The notes beneath the pieces were generated by a model. That model worked only from the letters and a program-made list of their open reading frames with translations, searched no databases and was not told where the DNA came from. Shown one piece after another: positions 27,007-35,586 of a DNA stretch of 64,000 bases. Each line of letters starts with the position of its first letter. The first letter of the stretch is position 1. This DNA comes from JABMOV01 sp964344305 (lineage in GTDB: Bacteria; Fidelibacterota; Marinisomatia; Marinisomatales; JABMOV01): contig CAYFMT010000008.1 in NCBI GenBank assembly GCA_964344305.1, positions 29,723 to 93,722 on the forward strand, read 5' to 3'. A program made the position numbers and the translations under genes.

Positions 27007-27912
27007 ATGGGTGAATCTCAATCCAAACCGACGAAGGATCTGAAGCTGAAAGGTAATGCCATTTCAGAAGGAGTAGCGGTTAAAAACCTGGACAAGAAAA
27101 AGGGTAAGGGTCGAGTCCCTGTCTATATTAAAAAGCATGTCCTTGAGTATGAAAAGGAGTTGAAAAAATTGCAGATTGAGCTCCTGAAACTCCAGAATCA
27201 TGTTAAGGACAAGGGTTTGAGAGTGATTCTGCTTTTTGAAGGAAGGGATGCAGCAGGTAAAGGCGGTACCATCAAACGAATTACAGAGCACATGAATCCA
27301 CGAGGAGCAAGGGTTGTGGCTCTGGAAAAACCCAGTGACAGGGAATCAACGGAATGGTATTTTCAGCGGTATGCTCAACACCTGCCTGCATCGGGCGAAA
27401 TTGTACTGTTTGATAGAAGCTGGTACAACCGTGCTATGGTAGAACCTGTCATGGGGTTTTGTACCGACGAGCAAAACAAACGATTTCTAAAATACACACC
27501 TCTATTTGAACAGATGCTCGTAAAAGATGGGATCATCCTGTTCAAGTTCTACTTTTCGGTATCCAAAGCGGAACAACTCAGAAGATTTGAAAGCAGAAAA
27601 ACCGATCCATTGAAACAGTATAAAATTTCCCCTGTGGATATGAAGGCTCAGGAATTATGGGATCAGTACACCATTCGGAAATTCCAGATGATGACTGAAA
27701 CCAATCGCACACGAGCTCCATGGACTATCATCCGTTCTGATGTGAAAAAGAAGGCAAGACTAAATTGTATTAAATACATACTGATGAATATCGATTATGC
27801 AGGATCCAATACAAAGGGGTTTAGTATTGACCCTGAAATCGTCATCTCCGGGATTGATGAAATAAAGCTTATGGAAGAAAACCTGTTGAAACCGGGAGAA
27901 TTGCCTGGGTAG
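27007..27912 (+). CDS. ppk2: Polyphosphate kinase 2 (second paralogue)
   Basis: 301 residues from the ATG at 27007, which has a GGAGG site six bases upstream; an in-frame TTG at 26995 is less likely. The protein opens with a Lys-rich 40-residue tail, then the PPK2 core: Walker A FEGRDAAGKGGTIKR, NPRGARVVALEKPSDRES, Walker B FDRSWYNRAMVEPVMGFC, and lid FESRKTDPLKQYKISPVD. These closely match class I PPK2, which mostly makes NTPs from NDPs using polyP. It is a diverged tandem copy of the upstream gene. Confidence 0.94.
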   Translation: MGESQSKPTKDLKLKGNAISEGVAVKNLDKKKGKGRVPVYIKKHVLEYEKELKKLQIELLKLQNHVKDKGLRVILLFEGRDAAGKGGTIKRITEHMNPRGARVVALEKPSDRESTEWYFQRYAQHLPASGEIVLFDRSWYNRAMVEPVMGFCTDEQNKRFLKYTPLFEQMLVKDGIILFKFYFSVSKAEQLRRFESRKTDPLKQYKISPVDMKAQELWDQYTIRKFQMMTETNRTRAPWTIIRSDVKKKARLNCIKYILMNIDYAGSNTKGFSIDPEIVISGIDEIKLMEENLLKPGELPG

Positions 27913-27981
27913 ATCAGGGAACCAGATGATAGGGACTGGGTTCCAGGGATTTGTTAGATATCATCGTATTCTTTCAGTAAC

Positions 27982-28029
27982 CTGGCTCTCTCAGCAACCG
28001 GATTTCTTCGTCATTCCGGGGGAGAGCAG
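27982..28029 (+). other. Candidate structured element between ppk2 and groES
   Basis: CTGGCTCTC pairs with GAGAGCAG (one bulge), enclosing an inner CCGGA/TCCGG hairpin. No T-run follows. It may be a transcript-end structure for the polyphosphate operon or a relic repeat. Apart from this and the CIRCE element I see nothing else in the 330-base gap. Confidence 0.3.
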
Positions 28030-28126
28030 TGACAGAAGAACCTCTAAACAACCGCATCACAAGGTCCAATAATATTTCCTGACAATATGTATAAATGATT
28101 CAATTATAACGTGTAACCATCATCTA

Positions 28127-28153
28127 TTAGCACTCATCAAATCAGAGTGCTAA
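28127..28153 (+). promoter_or_regulatory. CIRCE operator (HrcA binding site)
   Basis: A perfect inverted repeat TTAGCACTC-N9-GAGTGCTAA, identical to the CIRCE consensus, lies 90 bases before groES. HrcA binding here represses groESL until heat or unfolded protein titrates the chaperonin. hrcA is not in this window. Confidence 0.97.
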
Positions 28154-28242
28154 TAACTGTTGAAAATCCAACTGTCATTTGCATAATTTCACCGCCGAAA
28201 AATTTAATTAAAACCTACTTAACCAATTAAGGAGTTAAACAT

Positions 28243-28533
28243 ATGAGTCTAAATCTGAAGCCATTGGCTGATCGAGTTGTCGTTGAGCCCCTGGAAGCGG
28301 ATGACGTTTCTACCGGTGGTATCATCCTCCCGGATACAGCCAAAGAAAAACCACAGCAGGGCACCATTGTCGCTGTTGGACCGGGAAAGCACAGTGATGC
28401 TGGAACCCTGGTTGAAATGTCCGTTAAAACCGGTGACAAAGTTCTCTATGGGAAATTCTCTGGGACAGAAGTTACCGTAGACGGAACAGATTATCTTATC
28501 ATGCGCGAAAGCGACGTGTTAGCAATACTATAA
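28243..28533 (+). CDS. groES: Co-chaperonin GroES
   Basis: 96 residues, full length. Seven-subunit lid of the GroEL cage. LKPLADRVVVEPLEADDVSTGGIILPD and the mobile loop TGGIILPDTAKEKPQQG are standard. A perfect AAGGAG site precedes the ATG. It is first in the CIRCE-controlled operon, with groEL 14 bases downstream. Confidence 0.98.
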   Translation: MSLNLKPLADRVVVEPLEADDVSTGGIILPDTAKEKPQQGTIVAVGPGKHSDAGTLVEMSVKTGDKVLYGKFSGTEVTVDGTDYLIMRESDVLAIL

Positions 28534-28547
28534 GAGGATTAACTATT

Positions 28548-30182
28548 ATGGCAAAACAAATTGAATACGGTCTGGAAGCTCGCTCAGCCATGAAATCCGG
28601 TGTGGATCAACTGGCCAATGCAGTAAAAGTGACGCTGGGACCCAAAGGACGTAATGTTGTTATCGAAAAGAAATTCGGTGCACCTACCGTCACAAAAGAT
28701 GGTGTGACTGTAGCAAAAGAAATTGAACTTGAAGACACACGGGAAAACCTTGGTGCACAGATGGTTCGTGAAGTGGCATCCAAAACATCTGATGTTGCCG
28801 GTGATGGAACTACCACAGCAACTGTACTGGCTCAAGCCATTATCACAGAAGGTATCAAGAATGTGACTGCAGGCGCTAACCCAATGTCCATTAAACGTGG
28901 TATCGATGCAGCCAAAGATGCAGTGGTTGATCACATCAAATCACAATCCAAGGACCTGCCTGATTCAACGCAGATTGCACAGGTAGCCACCATCTCTGCA
29001 AACCATGACAAAGAAATTGGTGATAAAATCGCTGAAGCCATGGAAAAAGTTGGAAAAGATGGCGTCATCACTGTGGAAGAATCCAAAACAGCAGAAACCT
29101 ATCTCGATTTCGTTGAAGGTATGCAGTTTGATCGCGGGTATCTGTCCCCATATTTCGTTACCAATTCAGAAAACATGGAAGCAGAACTGGAAGATCCTTA
29201 TGTGTTGATCCATGACAAGAAGATCAGCAATATGAAAGATCTTCTTCCTTTGCTGGAAAAAGTCGTGCAGACTGGCAAACCCATCCTGTTGATTGCGGAA
29301 GATATCGAAGGTGAAGCCCTGGCAACACTGGTAGTGAATAAACTCCGTGGAACGTTTAAAGTCCTGGCAGTGAAAGCTCCTGGATTTGGTGATCGTCGTA
29401 AAGCCATGCTTGAAGATATTGCTGTCCTCACAGGTGGAACAGTCATCTCTGAAGAGCAGGGATATAAGCTGGAAAGCGCCACTCTGGATTACCTCGGTAC
29501 CTGCAAACGTGTTGTAAGCGACAAAGACAACACAACAATTGTGGGTGGATCCGGTTCTACTGATAGTATCAAAGCCCGTATTAATGAAATCAAGGTTCAG
29601 ATCGAAAAAACATCTTCTGACTATGATCGGGAAAAACTACAGGAACGACTCGCAAAACTCTCTGGTGGTGTAGCTGTTCTCTATGCAGGTGCCCCGACAG
29701 AAGTGGAAATGAAGGAAAAGAAAGCACGCGTTGAAGATGCACTTCATGCAACCCGCGCGGCCGTAGAAGAAGGCATTATCCCTGGTGGTGGTGTTGCACT
29801 TCTACGCGCTGTCGAAGCTCTGGATGGACTGAAAATTTCAGATAGCCAGCAGGTGGGTGTAAGTATTATGCGTCGTGCGCTGGAAGAACCCATTCGTCAG
29901 ATCACAACCAACGCAGGACTTGAAGCATCCATCGTGGTTCAGAAAGTCCGTGAAGGAAAAGATGATTTTGGTTACGATGCCCGCAATGATGAATATGTTA
30001 ACATGTTCAAAGCAGGGATTATTGATCCGGCCAAAGTTGCTCGTGTGGCGGTTGAAAATGCAGCCTCCATTGCAGGCCTCCTTCTCACAACGGAAGCTTC
30101 CATAACGGAAATTCCTGAGAAAGATCCACCGGCACCGGCAATGCCAGATCCCGGCATGGGCGGAATGGGCGGTATGTACTAA
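28548..30182 (+). CDS. groEL: Chaperonin GroEL
   Basis: 544 residues, full length. ATP-driven folding chamber. The nucleotide motif GDGTTTATVLAQAI, the LGPKGRNVVIEKKFG start and the C-terminal GGM tail (GMGGMGGMY) are all present. The sequence appears intact, with stronger codon bias than its neighbours, as expected for a highly expressed gene. Confidence 0.98.
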   Translation: MAKQIEYGLEARSAMKSGVDQLANAVKVTLGPKGRNVVIEKKFGAPTVTKDGVTVAKEIELEDTRENLGAQMVREVASKTSDVAGDGTTTATVLAQAIITEGIKNVTAGANPMSIKRGIDAAKDAVVDHIKSQSKDLPDSTQIAQVATISANHDKEIGDKIAEAMEKVGKDGVITVEESKTAETYLDFVEGMQFDRGYLSPYFVTNSENMEAELEDPYVLIHDKKISNMKDLLPLLEKVVQTGKPILLIAEDIEGEALATLVVNKLRGTFKVLAVKAPGFGDRRKAMLEDIAVLTGGTVISEEQGYKLESATLDYLGTCKRVVSDKDNTTIVGGSGSTDSIKARINEIKVQIEKTSSDYDREKLQERLAKLSGGVAVLYAGAPTEVEMKEKKARVEDALHATRAAVEEGIIPGGGVALLRAVEALDGLKISDSQQVGVSIMRRALEEPIRQITTNAGLEASIVVQKVREGKDDFGYDARNDEYVNMFKAGIIDPAKVARVAVENAASIAGLLLTTEASITEIPEKDPPAPAMPDPGMGGMGGMY

Positions 30183-30205
30183 AAAGTACAAACCCATAGA
30201 TGTAA

Positions 30206-30238
30206 AAACCCCGGCACAAGTGTCGGGGTTTTTTATTA
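30206..30238 (+). terminator. Rho-independent terminator after groEL
   Basis: AACCCCGGCAC pairs with GTGTCGGGGTT around a very short loop, then a run of T (TTTTTTATT). It ends the groESL transcript. Confidence 0.92.
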
Positions 30239-30321
30239 TATCTACAATAGTATTCTATTTCTCAATCAAATCTCAATTTTTGTCATTTTTACCAGTTGTC
30301 GGATCTATAAATTCATCAAGA

Positions 30322-30732
30322 TCAGGATTCTTCGACATATTTCTTGAAGTTAGCAAGGATGGCCTGCCATCCTGCTCGCTGTTGATCATCAGTATTCGAT
30401 CCTTCTGCTTCAAAAGCCTCTGTTAATATGGTCTGGTTATTATTTGTTTCGAATTTGATTTCAACTTTCCGGCCATCGGACATTGTATAGGAAATATATT
30501 TGCCATAATTATTCGTATTATATTTCCATGTGAAATCAAAACCCACGCTTCCGTCTTTTGATTCCATTCTCCAGATAAACTTTCCACCAGGCACGAGATT
30601 GTTGATAGCAGAAGGACAGCACCATTCATCTGTGGCAAAATTCCATTGAATAATATGATCAGGCTGGGTCCAATAGTCCCAAACCTTATCAATGGGGGCA
30701 TGTATGCTGGTTCTTAACTATATCATCATCAT
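30322..30732 (-). pseudogene. SRPBCC/AHSA1-like gene interrupted by an early amber codon
   Basis: The reading frame encodes a normal SRPBCC (Aha1-like) protein of about 136 residues: TSIHAPIDKVWDYWTQPDH, WNFATDEWCCPSA, VPGGKFIWRMESKDGSVGFDF, GWQAILANFKKYVEES. A good start (AAAGGA then ATGATGATG at 30724-30732) is in frame, but the fifth codon is TAG (30718-30720). No other ATG or TTG lies between that stop and the body; the only start-like codon is the GTG at 30592-30594, which would lose about 45 residues of the domain. So it is a nonsense mutant, a sequencing error or a readthrough case. It lies at the edge of an AT-rich accessory stretch. Confidence 0.75.
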
Positions 30733-30776
30733 AATTCCTTTATATAATCGAATTAGCTGGTGATGGTGGCTGGTTT

Positions 30777-32006
30777 CTAAATTCTTAGAAAATCTTCAAC
30801 CCTTACTTTGTCATAGTCTGTGAATTCATCAGCATCTCTTTCTAATATTTCTGGAGGGATATTGTCCATTATTTTATTAAAGCCTTCTACGGTAAGAGAT
30901 TCGATAAAAGTCGCAAATTCGTTTATTTGTCCCTTTTTATTGAAATACCGTCTATTCATCATTGCGATTGATTTTAACATAGGCAAATAAGGATGCAAAT
31001 CTGTAGTAGTTGAAGCTTCCTCACTATCTATCCATGCTATTGGAATATTCGAAATTGCCCCATTTTTGTAGAGTTCAGTTTTGAGTAGTAATTCAATGTC
31101 AAAGGCAAACTTTTTTTCAATTAAGTCATCGATTAGATAGGGAATAATTTCAGCCTTAAACGCCTTAAACCCACACTGAGTATCCACTATGTCTCCTAGA
31201 TTTGGTATCAATCTTTTCCATAAATAGATAAATAGCTTTCCTCGGTTATTTCTAACTCCTTTTTTTATCACAACTGAATTTGGTTCTCTACGTGAACCTA
31301 TGGCAGCCAATTTATCCTGGTGCAATAATGGTGAAACTAAAAGCATGAGTTGTCCCAGATGCGTGGAAAGATCAGCATCTGTATATGTCACAATTTGATT
31401 CTTTATCTTTTTTTGTTGGACTGCCTTCCACATCCCATAAGCAATTGAACCGCCTTTTTGACTGTCATTCGTTGAATTCATTGATTTTACTACTGGATAT
31501 CCTTGTTCAATACCATCAGCTAAAAATAAAACTCGTACCTTATCATTCAATCCATTCTTGTCGATGATTTGCTGTGCTATTTTTCCACTTCCTTCCGGGC
31601 AACCGTCGTCTACAATAATCAACTCCCATGTAATGAATGGCTGGCTATCAAACAACCATTCGAGTTGCCTTATTTTCCTTAATAAAAAATCTTCTCCATG
31701 AGGGTGCTTATTGTTTTTTTGGATTCTATTGTGCTCCTTAAAAACAGCAAAAACCACAGAGATTAACAGCGGTTCTCTTATAGTACGCGTCAATAGTTTC
31801 GACTTTGCAATTTTCAGTGATAGCAAAATAAAAACGAGTGAATCATCATTTCTGCCGGCTAATTGGTCTTCTATTTTCTCTATGTCAGAAATGCTATACT
31901 TTTCTAAGATTGATTCTACTGTTTCAGACATTTTTTCTGAATGCCTGTCATTTGTCAAGTCAACTTCTTCAGGGCAGGATTCAATTAATTTGTTTAACAT
32001 TATCAT
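30777..32006 (-). CDS. Family 2 glycosyltransferase
   Basis: 409 residues. About 80 residues of unrecognised N-terminal extension precede a GT-A domain: LLISVVFAVFKEHNRI, WELIIVDDGCPEGSG, the metal-binding YTDADLSTHLGQL, and VDTQCGFKAFKAEI as in dolichyl-phosphate-type enzymes. No transmembrane segment is seen, so it is probably cytoplasmic. The sugar and acceptor cannot be told. It is AT-richer than the core genes and stands alone, suggesting acquisition by transfer. Confidence 0.85.
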   Translation of the reverse strand: MIMLNKLIESCPEEVDLTNDRHSEKMSETVESILEKYSISDIEKIEDQLAGRNDDSLVFILLSLKIAKSKLLTRTIREPLLISVVFAVFKEHNRIQKNNKHPHGEDFLLRKIRQLEWLFDSQPFITWELIIVDDGCPEGSGKIAQQIIDKNGLNDKVRVLFLADGIEQGYPVVKSMNSTNDSQKGGSIAYGMWKAVQQKKIKNQIVTYTDADLSTHLGQLMLLVSPLLHQDKLAAIGSRREPNSVVIKKGVRNNRGKLFIYLWKRLIPNLGDIVDTQCGFKAFKAEIIPYLIDDLIEKKFAFDIELLLKTELYKNGAISNIPIAWIDSEEASTTTDLHPYLPMLKSIAMMNRRYFNKKGQINEFATFIESLTVEGFNKIMDNIPPEILERDADEFTDYDKVRVEDFLRI

Positions 32007-32159
32007 AGTGTTGTTTTAGAAAAAATATACCTGAGTAGCATTAGTATTTATCCACAGTATGGTTTTTAATAGGCATTATTCGTGTGCGTTAGGTTTATGA
32101 AATAAATACGTCAAATTGGAGCAATATATACGTTGTTTTTTGAAGTATTTAGTCAATCT

Positions 32160-32531
32160 CTATATGTGTTGGTCAATCAGTATTTGGTTCCCATCAGGGT
32201 CAACAATAACAAAACTTCCCGGACCCTTGTCTCCATCCAGGGATTTTTGATCAATAGCGATATCATTCGACTTGATGTTTTTATAGAGCTCACGGACATC
32301 TGAATACTTCCCCAGGACATTACAATCCTGGTCCCAGCCAGGATTGAATGTGAGAATATTTTTATCAAACATACCTTGAAACAAACCAATTATGGAATCA
32401 CCATTTTTCATAATTAAATAATGATGCTCCATATCTCCACCGAAGATGTTAAATCCAAGAATCTCATAAAAATCCTTCGATGCTTTAAGGTCCTTTACAT
32501 TGAGACTTATTGAAAATGCGCCTAGGTTCAT
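32160..32531 (-). CDS. VOC-family (glyoxalase-like) protein
   Basis: 123 residues, one vicinal-oxygen-chelate domain with two beta-alpha-beta modules: FSISLNVKDLKASKDFYEILGF and GSFVIVDPDGNQILIDQH. It resembles small stand-alone VOC proteins of unknown substrate rather than lactoylglutathione lyase. Part of the accessory block on the minus strand. Confidence 0.88.
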   Translation of the reverse strand: MNLGAFSISLNVKDLKASKDFYEILGFNIFGGDMEHHYLIMKNGDSIIGLFQGMFDKNILTFNPGWDQDCNVLGKYSDVRELYKNIKSNDIAIDQKSLDGDKGPGSFVIVDPDGNQILIDQHI

Positions 32532-32608
32532 ATACTCCTCCTAATAGTTGACAATTATCGGTAAATGAGATCGGGTGATGTGTTGTGGTGTCCTGTAATC
32601 CTTATGTC

Positions 32609-32980
32609 TCATTTGATTGGCTCTCTTAATATCTTTTCCATTTTCCATCCTTTTGCTAGCTCATCTACCAATTTATCAAGGTATCTTACATGTCTGTACA
32701 GCTCAAATTCTATTTCTTCGATTCGATATCCACAAATCACCCCTTTTATCAGGTCTGCATTCGGGTGAATATTCGCTTTTTGGAAAAACTGCTCAAAAGT
32801 TGCTTCCTCCTGGATGAGTTCCTGTAGTTTATTTCGGTCATATCCGGTTAACCACTCTATCACTTTATGAAGTTCATCTTTTGTCCTACCTTTTTTCTCA
32901 ACCTTGGTCACGTAGTGAGGATAGACTGATGCAAAGGTCATTTCGGCAATTTTTCTATTTTTTTCAGCTGTGACTTTCAT
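32609..32980 (-). CDS. DUF2200 family protein
   Basis: 123 residues. IAEMTFASVYPHYVTKVEKKGRTKDEL and VICGYRIEEIEFELYRHVRYLDKLVDELAKGW are characteristic of DUF2200, a family common in Bacteroidota and Firmicutes. Function is unknown. It is a single-gene unit in the accessory block. Confidence 0.9.
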   Translation of the reverse strand: MKVTAEKNRKIAEMTFASVYPHYVTKVEKKGRTKDELHKVIEWLTGYDRNKLQELIQEEATFEQFFQKANIHPNADLIKGVICGYRIEEIEFELYRHVRYLDKLVDELAKGWKMEKILREPIK

Positions 32981-33148
32981 CTCTCCAGGATTACGCTTTT
33001 ATGATTGTTCGTATTAGCTATATTCTTCAATGTAAGTTCTGATAAATTGGGAAAAACTTGAAATGGGTAGATGACAGGGTTCAAACCTATCAAGCAGAGA
33101 GTAAATGCTATGCAAGAGACAATGCCTCATCTTCTGCATGCACACTTT

Positions 33149-34312
33149 TTACAATCTAATCAACATGGATTTATCATGGAATTTTATCCAGGAGAACCAG
33201 TATTCATCGGAAATAGCAATAGATTCTAGATCACTGTTTAGTTCTCCAGAAATATACTTCCCTCTGATATTCCATTTTGTATTCTTATCCATATCAATTA
33301 ATTCACCATTATCAATTTTTAATTCTAACTTCTTATTGTTCAAAGTATTTCTAAAGCCATTGACTGTATTTCCTACTCCAATAAGAAAAAATCCTAACTC
33401 TTTATTCTCTACAATTTTATTGGCCAATACTTCATTTTTAAGATAAACCACTTTTTCGTCTATTGAGGCATCAATGATACCTATCACGAAAGTCCGAGAT
33501 GGAAATGTTTTATCACGATTTTTGGAAGAAAGCCCTGGAGTAGATTCCGAACGAACTATTTTTTTCCATAATCCGGGTATAGGTAATTCAAAATCTCTAA
33601 AATCGTTTTCAGTCACCATCACGACCTTGGGATTATCAATTGTCTTTCTTACTTCATACCACGAAAGCAGTTGAAATGGAATCATAGTCAGTTCGTAAGG
33701 ATGTAATTGACCGACTATTGATTTAAATGTCGCCTGTTGAAAGAATGTTTTTGATCGCTTATCTGCCACAATCATGTTGGCATTTTTGAATGACCCCACA
33801 AATAGTGGTCCTATTTCGGTCACATCAAATGGAATAACACTTCGACACATGGCACAATACGTCAACGCAACTATTTTATCATCAAATTTATCGTTAACAA
33901 TGTGATGATGGATAACATAATCAAGAGGATAGCATTTTGTAACTCCATTGTATTCAACAACCGCAATCTCTAAATCGTCTTTTAATGGCAAGCTTTCAGG
34001 GTTCCCTGATAGTCTTGGAAAAAATACAGCGGGAAATGCTTTTTCCTGATGCATCTTATAGGTTAAAACCAAAGCGATCCCGCTTATGATGATCGGTGCA
34101 ATTGTCCACATTGGAAAATCAGTGTTTTGTGAATGTATTATACCGGTCCAAACTAATAGACCAATAAATATGGACCAGTTCACAGGCTTACGAATAAAAT
34201 AATGATAGTAGAGCCAATGTACCGGAAAGACTTCAATTAGCGCCATGTAAATAGCAGCTGTTCCAACCAATAAAGCTGCAAGTGAAAACATGTAAAATGC
34301 AAATATTTCCAA
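33149..34312 (-). CDS. DUF3179 membrane protein
   Basis: 387 residues. Three hydrophobic segments in the first 105 residues (start, about 46-62, about 68-88) precede a DUF3179 domain with YPLDYVIHHHIVNDKFDDKIVALTYCAMCRSVIPF and ENDFRDFELPIPGL. The paired Cys in TYCAMC is typical and may bind a metal or cofactor. Function is unknown. It is the AT-richest of the local genes, at the far end of the accessory block. Confidence 0.88.
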   Translation of the reverse strand: MEIFAFYMFSLAALLVGTAAIYMALIEVFPVHWLYYHYFIRKPVNWSIFIGLLVWTGIIHSQNTDFPMWTIAPIIISGIALVLTYKMHQEKAFPAVFFPRLSGNPESLPLKDDLEIAVVEYNGVTKCYPLDYVIHHHIVNDKFDDKIVALTYCAMCRSVIPFDVTEIGPLFVGSFKNANMIVADKRSKTFFQQATFKSIVGQLHPYELTMIPFQLLSWYEVRKTIDNPKVVMVTENDFRDFELPIPGLWKKIVRSESTPGLSSKNRDKTFPSRTFVIGIIDASIDEKVVYLKNEVLANKIVENKELGFFLIGVGNTVNGFRNTLNNKKLELKIDNGELIDMDKNTKWNIRGKYISGELNSDLESIAISDEYWFSWIKFHDKSMLIRL

Positions 34313-34561
34313 ATCGATTAACCTTTAGAGTCTTCAGATACATACAATATGTAATTGTGAATAGATTCTTTCATATCTCCTGTATCATTTCTGTTTATAC
34401 CACTCATGGATCGAAATATACACATTTCACAAGATATGTTCATAAAAGAGGTTCTGTTTTCCATCACTTGTAACCTAATAAATGTATAAAAGTGATATAG
34501 TATTGGTGTGCATAATAATTTGTAAATCGTGAAATAGTGGTTTAGGTGACAATTTGTCCTT
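34313..34561. other. AT-rich spacer without recognisable gene
   Basis: The gap between the DUF3179 start and the heptamer array shows no supported coding region, RNA or terminator. Short frames present have no ribosome-binding site or recognisable product. Confidence 0.5.
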
Positions 34562-34670
34562 TCATCCTTCATCCTTCACACTTGAAACTTGCTCCTTCTT
34601 CCATCCTCCATCTACCATCTACCATCCTCCATCTACCATCTACCATCTACCATCTACCATCTACCATCCT
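34562..34670. repeat. Heptanucleotide tandem array upstream of folB
   Basis: About fifteen 7-bp units stay in register. The first five are degenerate (TCATCCT twice, TCACACT, TGAAACT, TGCTCCT), then TCTTCCA, TCCTCCA and a core alternating TCTACCA with TCCTCCA to 34670. Ten consecutive units from 34601 are only two variants, CCATCTA and CCATCCT. The array ends 48 bases before folB. Seven-base periodicity excludes ordinary coding constraint. It resembles in form the STRR heptamers of cyanobacteria, and shares register and motifs with two arrays near 63 kb. Confidence 0.9.
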
Positions 34671-34718
34671 TTCCTTCGTAACTTAATCCTTTTCCAATTT
34701 TAACACGTTAAGATTTAC

Positions 34719-35087
34719 ATGGATATTATACGACTTAAAAATATGGTGTTTTATGGGTACCACGGTGTCCATGCATCAGAGAATCACCTTGGTGGAAAAT
34801 TCTCAGTGGACCTGGAACTTTACCGACCTTTGAGACGAGCAGGACGGTCCGATAACCTTGATGATACAATTAATTATCAATCCATTTACGAAACAGTAGA
34901 ATCTTTTACAAAGAACCACAAATTTTACCTCATTGAAGCACTGGCAGAATCCATTGCCCGGGAGATCATCAAGAATTACCTTGTGGAAAAACTTATCATC
35001 CGTGTGCGGAAACCCAATGCGCCTGTCCAGGGAGTTCTCGATGAAGTAGAAGTTGAACTGAAACGCACTCGCGCTGATTATGCCTGA
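34719..35087 (+). CDS. folB: Dihydroneopterin aldolase
   Basis: 122 residues. Cleaves 7,8-dihydroneopterin to 6-hydroxymethyl-dihydropterin and glycolaldehyde in folate synthesis. VFYGYHGVHASENHLGGKFSVDLEL, TINYQSIYETV, YLIEALAESIA and the Lys of RVRKPNAPVQG fit the family. It opens an operon; folK overlaps its end by eight bases. Confidence 0.95.
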   Translation: MDIIRLKNMVFYGYHGVHASENHLGGKFSVDLELYRPLRRAGRSDNLDDTINYQSIYETVESFTKNHKFYLIEALAESIAREIIKNYLVEKLIIRVRKPNAPVQGVLDEVEVELKRTRADYA

Positions 35088-35586
35088 TACTGCCTACCTG
35101 TCCCTGGGAGCCAATATAGGAGATCGAGAAGCCAACATCAGCAGCGCCATCTCTGCGCTGGACCTGAACGATAGTATCTCTGTCCAAAAAGTTGCATCGT
35201 TGTATGAAACAGAACCCTATGGGGAAAAAGATCAACCACTCTTTATTAATACCATTATTGCCATTGAAACGGATCTAAAACCATTTGACCTGTTGGATGT
35301 GATCCAAAAAATTGAATCGCTGTTAGGGAGACCTGTAGAGAGAAAGAAAAATGGTCCCCGAATCATCGATATTGATATTATCTGCTTTGGAACAGCTTTT
35401 ATTGATACTGATGCCCTGACTATTCCACATCCACTCATGGCATTGAGAAAATTTGTACTGGTTCCGTTATGCGAAATTGCACCAGATTACAAAGTGCCAT
35501 TGATAAAGAAAACTGTAGAAGAACTTCTGAACCTGTGTCCGGATACATCGAAAGTAACCAAATTCTTTCCTGAGAAATCTGCATGA
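35080..35586 (+). CDS. folK: 2-amino-4-hydroxy-6-hydroxymethyldihydropteridine pyrophosphokinase
   Basis: 168 residues. Next folate step: transfers pyrophosphate from ATP to hydroxymethyl-dihydropterin. SLGANIGDREANI, SLYETEPYG, and the metal/ATP segment RKKNGPRIIDIDIICFG are conserved, followed by IPHPLMALRKFVLVPLCEIAP. It overlaps folB and the downstream kinase gene, indicating translational coupling. Confidence 0.96.
   Translation: MPDTAYLSLGANIGDREANISSAISALDLNDSISVQKVASLYETEPYGEKDQPLFINTIIAIETDLKPFDLLDVIQKIESLLGRPVERKKNGPRIIDIDIICFGTAFIDTDALTIPHPLMALRKFVLVPLCEIAPDYKVPLIKKTVEELLNLCPDTSKVTKFFPEKSA

Noticed and set aside
28079..28110. Sigma-70 promoter CTGACA ... TATAAC before groES
   Set aside because: The spacing is 20 bases, too long for a confident call; only the CIRCE element is reported.
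30423..30701. A 92-residue minus-strand frame (MPPLIRFGTIGPSL...) as a gene
   Set aside because: It is the wrong frame of the SRPBCC gene, whose true frame carries the conserved domain residues.
33149..34312. DUF3179 gene searched for a selenocysteine UGA because of the TYCAMC motif
   Set aside because: The frame is complete with Cys codons; no in-frame UGA is involved. No other gene in the window shows a UGA-interrupted redox motif.
34562..34670. Repeat tract considered as a CRISPR array
   Set aside because: Units are 7 bp in direct contact with no spacers, and no cas gene is near.
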